60,793 nt of DNA from JARICQ01 sp964527205 (GTDB taxonomy: Bacteria; Bacillota; Clostridia; Tissierellales; Tissierellaceae), in assembly GCA_964527205.1 (NCBI GenBank), contig CAZGQG010000009.1:1-60793 (forward strand), given 5' to 3'. The number at the start of each line of letters is the position of its first letter. Positions within the stretch are counted from its first letter, which is position 1. Under the pieces are notes generated by a model. The model saw nothing but the letters and a program-made list of their open reading frames with translations. It did no database searches and had not been told where the DNA came from. A program made the translations under genes and the position numbers. Below, piece after piece: positions 34,450 to 43,446 of this stretch.

Positions 34450-35241
34450 CTAAACTATATCTATCATGTCCCTAACAGATTCAAATGTGTAGTCTGCCCT
34501 AATCTGGCTATTTTTGTAATCCTCTTCCTTGCTTTCCCCAGAATATACCAGGGCTGTAGCTATACCTGCTTTTTTTCCCATTAGTATATCTGTATATAAT
34601 CTATCTCCAACCATGAGTATATCTTCCTTGTCCAGGGAGTATTTGGACATTATACTTTCCACAATCTCCCTATTAGGCTTGCCTATGACCTTAGGCTTCT
34701 TTCCTGTGGATGCATGGATTAGAGCAGCCATGGCTCCCGCATCTGGCATGAATTTACCATCAGGCAGGGGGCAATTAAGATCCGGATGAGTGGCTATATA
34801 GTCTACTCCCTCAGCTATGTACTCACAGGCTCCCCATATTTTTTCATAGGTCAAAGTTGTGTCAAATCCCAGCACAACATAGTCTATTTCTCTTTGTCTT
34901 CTCTTTTCAAGAATAAAACCCTCTCTTTCAAACTCCTCTTCTAGGGCCTGGGTTCCCAAGAGATATATCCTGGCAGCTTTTTTCTCCTTCTTTAAATACC
35001 TAGTAGTAGCTTCTCCAGAGGTAAATATTTCCTCAGGATCGGCTTCAATACCTAGCCCCCTAAGTTTTTCCACATATATATTCTTATTCTTTGATGAATT
35101 ATTTGTAAGGAAGATGTATCTCTTTCCTGCTCCTTTTATGGCCCTTAAAAATTCCTTGGCGCCAGGGATTAATTTATCTCCTAAATATATGGTTCCGTCC
35201 ATATCTAGGAGATATACCCTCTTCTTCTTTAAATTATTCAA
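34450..35241 (-). CDS. HAD-IIA (NagD-like) sugar phosphatase
   Basis: This 263-residue HAD phosphatase has the catalytic pair Asp13 and Asp15 in LLDMDGTIYLG, FLTNNSS as motif II, and GKPNREIV followed by MVGDRLYTDI near the C-terminus. The class IIA cap lies between motifs II and III. Members hydrolyse small phosphates such as sugar phosphates, UMP, or 4-nitrophenyl phosphate; the natural substrate is not predictable. The start is TTG at 35239-35241 behind AAGGAG. It is a single gene. Confidence 0.9.
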   Translation of the reverse strand: MNNLKKKRVYLLDMDGTIYLGDKLIPGAKEFLRAIKGAGKRYIFLTNNSSKNKNIYVEKLRGLGIEADPEEIFTSGEATTRYLKKEKKAARIYLLGTQALEEEFEREGFILEKRRQREIDYVVLGFDTTLTYEKIWGACEYIAEGVDYIATHPDLNCPLPDGKFMPDAGAMAALIHASTGKKPKVIGKPNREIVESIMSKYSLDKEDILMVGDRLYTDILMGKKAGIATALVYSGESKEEDYKNSQIRADYTFESVRDMIDIV

Positions 35242-35355
35242 ACTTTTTCTCTCCTTATAAAATCTTATCTTATTTTTTACACTTTAATCCATTAAAATAT
35301 TACCAGTTAGGATTTTCTTTGTCAATAAATAAGAATTAGGAAGAGCTTAGCTATT

Positions 35356-35409
35356 AATATAGGACTTGTCCCTATATTATTTGCCCAGTAATTTTTTAAA
35401 TGCTATAAT
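35356..35409 (+). promoter_or_regulatory. Inverted repeat and -10 box before the MFS gene
   Basis: AATATAGG (35356-35363) pairs with CCTATATT (35371-35378) across seven bases. A TATAAT is at 35404-35409. The repeat lies near the -35 region, where a repressor could bind. Confidence 0.4.
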
Positions 35410-35438
35410 TAGGTTAATTATGAAAAGGGGGAGTATAT

Positions 35439-36722
35439 ATGAAATTAAATTACAAAAGGACTTTTTTTATTGGACTTGCCTTTATGTCCATATCTGCCTT
35501 TTGGCAAATGTATGACAATATTATACCTTTAATCTTACAAAACACCTTTAATGTAGGTGAGACCTTAACAGGTGCTATTATGGCTGCAGATAATCTCTTA
35601 GCCTTATTCTTATTACCTATATTTGGAAGCCTATCAGATAGGACTGATACAAGATTTGGCAAGCGTACTCCCTTTATTGTAGGGGGAACCATTGCAGCAG
35701 TGAGTTTCATGCTACTTATACCCTATGCAAATAAGATAGTAAATTTCCCGCTATTTTTTATATCCCTGGCTGTAGTTCTAATAGCAATGGGAACTTATCG
35801 TTCTCCTGCTGTTGCCCTAATGCCAGATCTAACACCAAAGCCACTTAGAAGTAAGGCCAATGCAGTTATAAATTTAATGGGTGCAGTGGGAGGAATATTT
35901 ACCCTTATAGTTATCAAGTTTCTTCTACCAAAGGGAGAGAATCCTAGTTATTTTCCTGTATTCATAGCAGTTGCATCCTTGATGATCATTGCTGTAGTAG
36001 TTTTACTCTCAACTATAAAAGAAAAGAAACTTTCTCAGGAAGTATTAGCCTTAGATGGAGAACTTCCAGAGGAGGATCAACCTAAGGATACTAAGAAAAA
36101 ACAAGAAATGCCTAAGGATGTAAAAAGAAGTTTAGGCTTTCTCTTTGCATCTATTTTCCTATGGTTTACTGCCTACAACGCAGTTACAACAGCTTTTTCA
36201 AGATATGCAACCAGGGTATGGGGAGCCCAGGGTGGAGACTTTGCTAGTTTCCTAATCGTAGCCATGGCAGCGGCCATTGTAGCTTTTATTCCCATAGGTT
36301 TTATAGCCAGCCATGTTGGTAGAAAGAAGACAATTATGGTGGGTATCTTGATGATGTCTACATCATATTTTATTGGATTTTTATTTGTGGAATATTCTCC
36401 TCTTATAAATTTAGTCTTTGTCCTTACAGGATTTGGTTGGGCAGCTATAAATGTAAACTCCTACCCAATGGTAGTTGAGATGGCCAGCAGCGCAGATACT
36501 GGAAAATATACAGGCCTATACTATATATTCTCTATGACAGCTCAGATCTTTACACCTATCCTGTCTGGGGCTCTTCTACAATATGTAAGTTATAGAACCC
36601 TGTTTCCTTACGCTCTAGTATTTTCTTTAGCATCCTTTGTCACTATGTCCTTTGTAAAGCATGGTGATTCTAGGCCAACTAAGAAAAAAGATATTCTAGA
36701 AAATTTTGATGTGGAAGATTAA
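35439..36722 (+). CDS. MFS transporter of the GPH/SLC45 sugar type
   Basis: This 427-residue protein has 12 predicted membrane helices. The loop SDRTDTRFGKRTPF near residue 67 is the signature of glycoside-pentoside-hexuronide type and SLC45-like carriers. A central charged loop (about residues 190-230) separates the halves. It probably moves a sugar with a cation, but the substrate is not clear from sequence. The phosphodiesterase gene follows after 22 bases, so glycerophosphodiesters or sugar products may be linked. GGGGGAG precedes the ATG. Confidence 0.85.
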   Translation: MKLNYKRTFFIGLAFMSISAFWQMYDNIIPLILQNTFNVGETLTGAIMAADNLLALFLLPIFGSLSDRTDTRFGKRTPFIVGGTIAAVSFMLLIPYANKIVNFPLFFISLAVVLIAMGTYRSPAVALMPDLTPKPLRSKANAVINLMGAVGGIFTLIVIKFLLPKGENPSYFPVFIAVASLMIIAVVVLLSTIKEKKLSQEVLALDGELPEEDQPKDTKKKQEMPKDVKRSLGFLFASIFLWFTAYNAVTTAFSRYATRVWGAQGGDFASFLIVAMAAAIVAFIPIGFIASHVGRKKTIMVGILMMSTSYFIGFLFVEYSPLINLVFVLTGFGWAAINVNSYPMVVEMASSADTGKYTGLYYIFSMTAQIFTPILSGALLQYVSYRTLFPYALVFSLASFVTMSFVKHGDSRPTKKKDILENFDVED

Positions 36723-36744
36723 TTTTGAAAGAAGGGAAAGATAA

Positions 36745-37569
36745 ATGTTCATATATATATTATTGCTAGTAGTATTAATCCTAGTACTTTACCTTATAGC
36801 TATTATGCCAAAAATAACTAATACTCATGATTTTTCAAGCTTTATGGGCCGTCACTATGCCCATAGAGGCTTTCATGGAGATAAGGATATATCTCCTGAA
36901 AATTCCATGGCAGCTATTGGATTAGCTGTAGATAGGGATTATGGAATTGAATTTGATATTCAGCTGACTAAGGATAATATTCCTGTAGTCTTTCATGATG
37001 ATAGTTTAAAAAGAGTTTGTGGTATTGATAGAAATATAAATGAATACGACTATGAGCAATTAAAAAGCTTTACCCTTTACGATTCCAAGGAGAGAATACC
37101 CCATCTAGAGGATGTTTTAGATCTGGTGGATGGCAAGGTTCCCCTAATCGTGGAGCTTAAGGGTGAGAGCTCAGATACTAGTATTGCCCCTATTGTAGCT
37201 CCTTATCTGGATGATTATAGGGGAGAATATTGCATTGAATCTTTTAATCCCCTTCTAGTGCATTGGTATAAGAAAAACAGACCTGATGTTATAAGAGGTC
37301 AACTTATCACCAGAATGGATAAAAAGGGTAAGGCTTTAAAGATAAAGATCCGTGATTTTATTTTAGAAAATCTAATGCTTAATTTTATGACCAAGCCTGA
37401 TTTTATAGCCTACAATCACCGGGACCCTGATTCACTTTCCTTTATTCTTTGTAGAGACCTGTACAAGAGCTTTACTATAGCCTATACTATCCAGTCTAAT
37501 AAGGCCCTAGAAGCTAATTTAGATAGGTTTGATTTATTTATATTCGATGAATTCACACCTAAAGTATAA
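36745..37569 (+). CDS. Membrane-anchored glycerophosphodiester phosphodiesterase
   Basis: This 274-residue enzyme hydrolyses glycerophosphodiesters to glycerol-3-phosphate and an alcohol. One membrane helix at residues 2-20 anchors it. The catalytic sequence AHRGFHGDKDISPENS is near residue 39, then EFDIQLTKDNIPVVFHDD with the metal-binding Glu, Asp and second His. The C-terminal barrel is complete. It sits 22 bases behind the transporter gene and both end at one terminator. AAGGG precedes the ATG. Confidence 0.92.
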   Translation: MFIYILLLVVLILVLYLIAIMPKITNTHDFSSFMGRHYAHRGFHGDKDISPENSMAAIGLAVDRDYGIEFDIQLTKDNIPVVFHDDSLKRVCGIDRNINEYDYEQLKSFTLYDSKERIPHLEDVLDLVDGKVPLIVELKGESSDTSIAPIVAPYLDDYRGEYCIESFNPLLVHWYKKNRPDVIRGQLITRMDKKGKALKIKIRDFILENLMLNFMTKPDFIAYNHRDPDSLSFILCRDLYKSFTIAYTIQSNKALEANLDRFDLFIFDEFTPKV

Positions 37570-37581
37570 AAAATAGATTAA

Positions 37582-37620
37582 AAAGGATCTCCCATAATTA
37601 AGGGAGATCCTTTATTTTTT
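37582..37620. terminator. Terminator after the phosphodiesterase gene
   Basis: A perfect 12-bp stem (AAAGGATCTCCC with its complement at 37602-37613) is followed by T-rich sequence. It lies between convergent genes. Confidence 0.85.
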
Positions 37621-37643
37621 AATATTAATCTCTTAATGAAATA

Positions 37644-40265
37644 TTATCCTTGTTTTATCTTAGCCTGGGCTGAAGATAATCTTGCTATTGGAACCCTAAA
37701 TGGTGAACAGGATACATAGTCAAGTCCTATTTCATAGCAGTACTCCACTGAACTAGGCTCTCCTCCATGCTCTCCACATATTCCTAGCTCTACCTTAGGA
37801 TTTGTAGACCTTCCACCTTCAATGGCCAACTCCATTAGTTTTCCAACACCTTTTCTATCTATGGCTTGGAATGGGTCCATTTCAAATATATCCTTATTTA
37901 CATATTCATCTAAGAACTTCCCTGCGTCGTCTCTTGAGAATCCATAGCCCATTTGTGTAAGGTCATTGGTTCCAAAGCTAAAGAACTCTACCTCTTCTGC
38001 TATTTCATCTGCTATTAAACATGCTCTTGGTATTTCTATCATTGTTCCTATTTGATAATTAACCTTGTTGTTTCTCTCTTGGAAGACCATTTCTATTTCT
38101 TCTAATATATCTTTTTTAACATAATTAAGTTCATCTACATGTCCAACAAGTGGGATCATTATCTCTGGGGTAATGCCCTCATATCCCTTTTCCTTTATAT
38201 CAAGGGCAGCTTCTATTATTGCCCTGGTCTGCATCCTGTATATTTCTGGGAAGGTTACAGCAAGTCTACATCCCCTATGTCCCAGCATTGGATTTATTTC
38301 CTGTAGGGATTCTATCCTGTCCTCTAGATTATCAAAATCTATTTCCATAAATTTAGCTAGACTTTTTATATCTTCTTTCTTTGTAGGCAGGAATTCATGT
38401 AGTGGTGGATCTAAAAGTCTAATTGTAACTGGAAGTTCTCCCATTACTTCAAATAATTCATAGAAATCCTGTCTTTGGAATGGAAGCAGTACATCTAGTG
38501 CCTTCTTTCTTTCCTCTAGACTGTTTGAAAGTATCATCTTTCTTACTGATGGAATCCTGTCTTCCTCAAAGAACATGTGCTCAGTTCTACAAAGACCTAT
38601 TCCTTCAGCTCCAAACTCAAGGGATTGTTTTGCATCCTTAGGACTATCAGCATTGGCCCTTACTCCCATGGTTCTTACCTCATCAACCCACTCCATAAAC
38701 TCTCCAAAATTACCACTTAGGCTTGGCTGTACCTTGTCTATTTCACCACGGTATACTAAACCTGTACTACCATCTAGGGATATATAATCTCCCTCATTAA
38801 GAACTATGTCCTTTACTCTTATCTCTTTCCTCTCTTCATTTACTCTGATCTCACTACATCCAGCTACACAGCACTTACCCATACCTCTGGCAACTACTGC
38901 TGCGTGGGATGTCATACCTCCACGGGAAGTAAGTATTCCTTCTGAGGAAACCATTCCCTCTATATCTTCTGGAGATGTTTCCTGTCTTACTAGGATACAT
39001 TTTTCTCCCCTTGCCTTTGCAGCTACTACATCTGCTGCATTAAAGTAAACCTTACCAGATGCTGCTCCTGGTGAAGCTGCAAGTCCTCTTGCAAGTACAT
39101 CTCCCTTTCCTAGGGATTCCTCTTCAAAGGTAGGATGTAGAAGTTGATTTAAGGAATCTGGCTCTATTCTAAGAATTGCCTCTTCCTTATCTATAACTCC
39201 ATCATTAACTAGGTCAACTGCTATGGTTATAGCTGCCTGGGCAGTCCTCTTTCCACCTCTAGTTTGAAGTATATAGAGCTTTTTGTTTTCAATGGTAAAT
39301 TCTATATCCTGCATATCCTTATAGTGTTCTTCTAATTTTTTTGTTATATCTACAAATTCATTGTAAACCTCTGGCATAATATCTTCTAAGTGGGATATTT
39401 CTTCTGGAGTTCTAATGCCTGCTACAACATCCTCACCCTGAGCATTCATTAGGTACTCTCCAAATAGCTTGTTTTCTCCAGTGGCTGGATTCCTAGTAAA
39501 GGCAACTCCTGTACCAGACTCATCTCCCATATTTCCAAATACCATGGACTGAACATTTACCGCAGTTCCCAGATCATGGGCTATACCATTTAATCTCCTA
39601 TAAATTCTAGCCCTAGGATTGTTCCAAGACTTGAAAACTGCCTCTATTGCCAGTTCAAGTTGAACGATTGGATCTTGGGGAAATTCAGTATCCATTTCTT
39701 CTAAGTATATTTCCTTATATTTATCCACTAAGATCTTTAAATCCTCAGCACTTAAATCCGTATCTAATTCTGTTCCCTTATCCTTTTTCATTGCCTCTAG
39801 AACGCTGTCAAATCTTACCTTTGGAATTTCCATTGCAACATCAGAGAACATCTGAATAAATCTTCTATAACTATCATAGGCAAATCTTTCATTGCCAGTT
39901 GACTTTGCAAGTCCCTTTACAGATATATCATTTAAGCCTAGATTAAGTACAGTATCCATCATTCCTGGCATGGAAGCTACTGCACCGGAACGTATGGAAA
40001 CTAGGAGTGGATTTTCTTCATCGGAAAAAGACTTATCTAAATTCTTCTCCAACTCCTCCAAATGTATCTTTATTTCATCATGAAGTTCCTTCCACATTTT
40101 TTCATCTTCTTCATAAAACCTATTGCATGCCTCTGTAGTTATAATAAATCCTGGAGGGACTGGTAGACCAAGATTAGTCATTTCAGCTAGGTTTGCACCC
40201 TTACCTCCTAAAAGACCTTTCATCTCCTTTTTACCCTCATTAAAACTGTAAACATATTTATTCAA
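37644..40265 (-). CDS. ppdK: Pyruvate, phosphate dikinase
   Basis: This 873-residue enzyme interconverts pyruvate, ATP and phosphate with PEP, AMP and pyrophosphate, a central step in many anaerobes. The N-terminal ATP domain (GGKGANLAEM), the swivelling His domain with GGMTSHAAVVARG (His454) and the C-terminal PEP barrel (GICGEHGGEPSS with the catalytic Cys) are intact. Thr452, two residues before His454, is the residue that the adjacent regulatory kinase modifies in known systems. The start is TTG behind GAGGAGA. It lies 25 bases after the regulator gene, in one operon. Confidence 0.97.
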   Translation of the reverse strand: MNKYVYSFNEGKKEMKGLLGGKGANLAEMTNLGLPVPPGFIITTEACNRFYEEDEKMWKELHDEIKIHLEELEKNLDKSFSDEENPLLVSIRSGAVASMPGMMDTVLNLGLNDISVKGLAKSTGNERFAYDSYRRFIQMFSDVAMEIPKVRFDSVLEAMKKDKGTELDTDLSAEDLKILVDKYKEIYLEEMDTEFPQDPIVQLELAIEAVFKSWNNPRARIYRRLNGIAHDLGTAVNVQSMVFGNMGDESGTGVAFTRNPATGENKLFGEYLMNAQGEDVVAGIRTPEEISHLEDIMPEVYNEFVDITKKLEEHYKDMQDIEFTIENKKLYILQTRGGKRTAQAAITIAVDLVNDGVIDKEEAILRIEPDSLNQLLHPTFEEESLGKGDVLARGLAASPGAASGKVYFNAADVVAAKARGEKCILVRQETSPEDIEGMVSSEGILTSRGGMTSHAAVVARGMGKCCVAGCSEIRVNEERKEIRVKDIVLNEGDYISLDGSTGLVYRGEIDKVQPSLSGNFGEFMEWVDEVRTMGVRANADSPKDAKQSLEFGAEGIGLCRTEHMFFEEDRIPSVRKMILSNSLEERKKALDVLLPFQRQDFYELFEVMGELPVTIRLLDPPLHEFLPTKKEDIKSLAKFMEIDFDNLEDRIESLQEINPMLGHRGCRLAVTFPEIYRMQTRAIIEAALDIKEKGYEGITPEIMIPLVGHVDELNYVKKDILEEIEMVFQERNNKVNYQIGTMIEIPRACLIADEIAEEVEFFSFGTNDLTQMGYGFSRDDAGKFLDEYVNKDIFEMDPFQAIDRKGVGKLMELAIEGGRSTNPKVELGICGEHGGEPSSVEYCYEIGLDYVSCSPFRVPIARLSSAQAKIKQG

Positions 40266-40290
40266 ATTAAATTCTCCTCTCCCTATAATA

Positions 40291-41109
40291 TTAAAATTCT
40301 ATTCCATTTTTACTTAACAATGAAATTACTATATCTGCGGTTTCTTCAATTGCCTTATTTGACACATCAATAATAGGACATCCTATTCTCCTCATAAGCT
40401 GATCTGCATATTCAAGCTCATCAAGTATCCTAGACAAGCTAGAGTAGCTTGAGTTTTGTGGAAGTCCCAGGGATTTAAGTCTTACTTCTCTTATTTCATT
40501 TAATTTTTCTGGTGAGTTTGTCAAACCAATTATTCTCTTAGCTGGTATTTGAAAAATCTCATCAGGGGGTTTAGATTCTAAAACCAGAGGTAAATTTGCT
40601 ACCTTTATATTTTTATTAGCCAAGTACATTGAAAGGGGAGTCTTAGAAGTTCTAGATACTCCTAGGAGTACTATATCTGCATCTAAAAACCCTCTTGGAT
40701 CCTTGCCGTCATCATACTTTACTGCAAATTCAATGGCAGCTACCCTGCTAAAATAAGCCTCATCTAATTCCCTTAGGGTACCAGATTTTCTAATAGGTTG
40801 GTTGTTTAGTTTTTCACTTAAGGCCTCTATTAATGGACTCATTAGATCTATAGCCATGATTTCGCACATTTCAGTAAAGTTTTTTATAAAGGTTACTAAA
40901 TCTTCATTCACCATGGTATATACAACAAGTACATTTTCTTCACCCACTGCCTGTCTCAATATCCTTTCAAGTTTATCCCTGTCTTCTATCTGGGAATACT
41001 TCTTTATATTGTAGTTATCTGTTTGGAATTGAGCCATTGCAGCCTTGGTTACCACCTCAGCTGTTTCACCTAAAGAATCTGATATAATGTATACTTTTAA
41101 TTCCTCCAA
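40291..41109 (-). CDS. PPDK regulatory protein (PSRP/DUF299 kinase-phosphorylase)
   Basis: This 272-residue bifunctional enzyme inactivates PPDK with ADP-dependent phosphorylation of its Thr and reactivates it by phosphate-dependent removal. The N-terminal YIISDSLGETAE, the P-loop GVSRTSKTP near residue 150 and the C-terminal RRIGCPIIDVSNKAIEE are family marks. It is directly upstream of ppdK. The start is TTG, with GAGGTG upstream. A strong inverted repeat overlaps its promoter, so the pair seems regulated at transcription as well. Confidence 0.95.
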   Translation of the reverse strand: MEELKVYIISDSLGETAEVVTKAAMAQFQTDNYNIKKYSQIEDRDKLERILRQAVGEENVLVVYTMVNEDLVTFIKNFTEMCEIMAIDLMSPLIEALSEKLNNQPIRKSGTLRELDEAYFSRVAAIEFAVKYDDGKDPRGFLDADIVLLGVSRTSKTPLSMYLANKNIKVANLPLVLESKPPDEIFQIPAKRIIGLTNSPEKLNEIREVRLKSLGLPQNSSYSSLSRILDELEYADQLMRRIGCPIIDVSNKAIEETADIVISLLSKNGIEF

Positions 41110-41127
41110 AGCATCACCTCTTTTTTC

Positions 41128-41189
41128 AATGTGTTATACTATATCTTATTTATGCATATATAGTATAACACATTGATTTTCTTGTCAAT
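41128..41189 (-). promoter_or_regulatory. Promoter with 18-bp inverted repeat before the PPDK regulator
   Basis: Minus-strand TTGACA (41184-41189) is followed 15-17 bases on by TATACT/TACTAT. The -10 region lies in one arm of an 18-bp perfect inverted repeat (41128-41145 with 41157-41174, 11-base spacer). Each arm contains TGTGTTATACT, which fits my recollection of the CcpN operator consensus TRTGHYATAYW. Repression of the ppdK operon is inferred. Confidence 0.65.
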
Positions 41190-41285
41190 ATGATTTTAAG
41201 AATTAAATTCTCTCTCTTGAATAAGATTTTTTATAATGGGTAAAATATATAATAGGGTATAAATATTATTCTATGGAGGGATACA

Positions 41286-41525
41286 ATGAAGGGTAAAGTT
41301 ACTATTAAATATTGTACTTCTTGAGGTTACGTAGGCAGGGCTGTAGGCCTTGCAAGAAAGATTTTAAATGAGTTTAAAAATGAAATAAAAGAAGTTTCAT
41401 TGATGCCAGGAATGGGCGGAGTTTACGAGATTAGTTTTGAAGACAAGCTTATACATTCAAAAAAAGAGACTGGTGAATATCCAGAAAATGATGATATTAT
41501 AAGTGCTCTAAGGGAAATGATCTAA
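41286..41525 (+). CDS. SelW/SelT-type (Rdx family) selenoprotein, in-frame UGA
   Basis: A reading frame of 80 codons starts at ATG 41286 behind GGAGGG and has a TGA as codon 13 (41322-41324). Read as selenocysteine it gives a 79-residue protein with YCTSU near the N-terminus, the CxxU redox site of the Rdx family (SelW, SelT, SelH). The rest fits that thioredoxin-like fold, with GGVYEISF and a final helix. A SECIS-like hairpin lies after the UGA, and a terminator follows the stop. It is probably a cytoplasmic thiol redox protein of unknown partner. It is too short for normal gene callers. The alternative is a pseudogene with a true stop. Confidence 0.85.
41335..41353 (+). promoter_or_regulatory. 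SECIS-like hairpin of the SelW-type gene
   Basis: GCAGGG and CCTTGC form a 6-bp stem with one G-U pair around the loop CTGTAGG, starting ten bases after the UGA. Spacing fits bacterial SECIS elements, though the loop differs from that of formate dehydrogenase. Confidence 0.6.
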
Positions 41526-41539
41526 AGATTTAAACTCAG

Positions 41540-41582
41540 AAAGAGCAAGATAGGGAAGGATTTCCCTATCTTGCTCTTTTAT
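41540..41582. terminator. Terminator between the selenoprotein gene and asd
   Basis: An 18-bp perfect stem (41540-41557 with 41562-41579) has a four-base loop and T-runs after it. It serves the selenoprotein gene and possibly the convergent asd. Confidence 0.85.
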
Positions 41583-41613
41583 TTCTTTTTTTGTTTATTG
41601 TTTTATTTTATAT

Positions 41614-42588
41614 TTATTCCTCTATAAGGAGTTCCAGGATTTGAACTGCATTGGTAGCAGCTCCCTTTCTTATATTATCTGCCACCACCCATAGGTTGAG
41701 GCCATTATCAAGACTAAAATCTCTTCTTATCCTTCCTACATAAACCTCATCCTTGCCCTTTATATCTATTGGTAGAGGATATATGTTATTCTCTGGCTCA
41801 TCCATTACCACTACTCCCTGGGTATCCTCAAGGGTCTTTCTAATCTCTTCTATTTCAAAGGCCTCTTCAAATTCTAAATTAATAGATATTGCATGAGAAT
41901 ACTCTACAGGTACTCTTACCGCTGTGGCAGTTATCCCTATCTTGTCATCAGCTAGTATCTTTTTTGTTTCATGGATCATTTTCATTTCTTCCTTTGTATA
42001 GCCATTTTCCTCAAATAAATCTATATGAGGTATAAGGTTTCCAGCTATCCTATGAGGATAAAAGTTCTGTGTAGCATTTCTAAGATCATCTAGGGCCTCA
42101 ATTCCAGATCCAGAAACAGATTGATAGGTTGAATAGACTATTCTCTTAATATTGTACTTAGAATGTAGGTCCCTTAGGGGAACTACTGCCTGGGTGGTTG
42201 AGCAATTAGGATTTGCAATTATACCCCTATGCCATTTAATATCCTCAGGATTTACCTCTGGTACTACTAGAGGTACATGCTCATCCATTCTAAAGACACT
42301 GCTATTATCTATTACCACTGCTCCAGCCCCTACAGCTACATCTGCATAGGCCTCACTTATAGCTCCTCCCGCTGCAAAAAATGCATAATCTACATCTGTA
42401 AAGGAGTTCTTCTTTAATTCTTCTACCTTATAGTCCTCACCCTTAAAGTGTATAATTTGCCCTGCTGATCTTTTTGATGCTAGAAACTTTATATCTTTAA
42501 AGGCTATATTTCTTTCCTCTAATAATTCTATTATAGTGCTACCTACGATTCCTGTAGCACCAACTACTGCTAAATTAAATGCTTTCAC
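41614..42588 (-). CDS. asd: Aspartate-semialdehyde dehydrogenase
   Basis: This 324-residue enzyme reduces aspartyl phosphate to aspartate semialdehyde on the route to lysine, threonine, methionine and diaminopimelate. The NADP loop VVGATGIVGS is at residues 8-17 and the catalytic Cys129 in NPNCSTTQ. His in EYSHAISIN is further on. I start at GTG 42588, where GGAGGT lies seven bases upstream; a longer frame begins at a GTG inside that ribosome binding site. No sibling pathway genes are adjacent. Confidence 0.95.
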   Translation of the reverse strand: MKAFNLAVVGATGIVGSTIIELLEERNIAFKDIKFLASKRSAGQIIHFKGEDYKVEELKKNSFTDVDYAFFAAGGAISEAYADVAVGAGAVVIDNSSVFRMDEHVPLVVPEVNPEDIKWHRGIIANPNCSTTQAVVPLRDLHSKYNIKRIVYSTYQSVSGSGIEALDDLRNATQNFYPHRIAGNLIPHIDLFEENGYTKEEMKMIHETKKILADDKIGITATAVRVPVEYSHAISINLEFEEAFEIEEIRKTLEDTQGVVVMDEPENNIYPLPIDIKGKDEVYVGRIRRDFSLDNGLNLWVVADNIRKGAATNAVQILELLIEE

Positions 42589-42780
42589 CTTATCTACCTC
42601 CACAATTTAATATTTATTTCTTAAATCTTATCTAAACTATTAAGTTCTTACCCATTTATTTCAACTATTGACATTTCTAGGAATATAAAGTCAAGATTTC
42701 CTGGCTTCTCCCTTCCAGCCAAGCTCTTTACTCTTTATTTTTCTAGTCATTAATCCCCTAATAAGATATAATACTAGTAC

Positions 42781-42828
42781 TTGAATATATGTTCTATTCC
42801 CCTTATACTATAAGGAGAACATGCATTC
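42781..42828 (+). promoter_or_regulatory. Promoter with two LexA/DinR-like boxes
   Basis: TTGAAT (42781-42786) and TATACT (42804-42809) are 17 bases apart. GAATATATGTTC (42783-42794) overlaps the -35, and GAACATGCATTC (42817-42828) lies after the -10. Both resemble the Gram-positive SOS box GAAC-N4-GTTC with one change each, in opposite orientation. LexA repression is inferred. Confidence 0.65.
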
Positions 42829-42850
42829 ATGACAACTAGGAGGAATTTTT

Positions 42851-43438
42851 ATGACAGGAAAAACACATCTGGCAATAGGTATAGCTGCAGCCCTTACCAT
42901 TACTCAGGGTCAACCCCTAAACAATCAGATAATAATGGTAGCTACAACTGCAATAAGCTCCCTATTTCCTGATTTAGACCATCCTAAGTCCAAATTAAAC
43001 CAAAGGATTTTAATCTTTAATAATAAATTTTTTAAGACCTTCTTCTATCTACTAGTGGCCGGTCTCTTTATCTATGCCTATATGCATTTTGATATAAAGC
43101 TCTTTATATTTCTAGGAATGGCATCGGCCCTAGTTGGGATTTCCCTACATAGGGGCTTTACCCATAGTCTTTTAGGACTTTTTTCCTATTCCTTTTTAAT
43201 AAGGTTTATAGCCCTAGAATACAATATAGATTATATCTACCAGGGCTTTGTCTTAGGATACGGGCTCCATCTCTTGGCGGATTTTTTTACATCCCAGGGA
43301 ATAAAACTATTTTATCCTATAAAGAAAAACATTTCTTCACCTATAGTAATAAAGACAAATAATAGCGCTGAAAAATTGCTCTTTATTGTTCTAAGCCTTT
43401 ATTCCATGATCCTGCTTCTCAATAATTTAAGGCTCTAG
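42851..43438 (+). CDS. YdjM-like membrane metal-dependent hydrolase
   Basis: This 195-residue membrane protein has the family motifs PDLDHPKS (residues 40-47) and HRGFTHS (residues 100-106), which carry the presumed metal ligands, and four to five hydrophobic segments. The family is named for YdjM of Escherichia coli, a LexA-controlled inner membrane protein of unknown reaction. The two LexA-like boxes upstream agree with SOS control. AGGAGG precedes the ATG. It converges on pcp with nine bases between. Confidence 0.85.
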   Translation: MTGKTHLAIGIAAALTITQGQPLNNQIIMVATTAISSLFPDLDHPKSKLNQRILIFNNKFFKTFFYLLVAGLFIYAYMHFDIKLFIFLGMASALVGISLHRGFTHSLLGLFSYSFLIRFIALEYNIDYIYQGFVLGYGLHLLADFFTSQGIKLFYPIKKNISSPIVIKTNNSAEKLLFIVLSLYSMILLLNNLRL

Positions 43439-43446
43439 GGAGTCTT

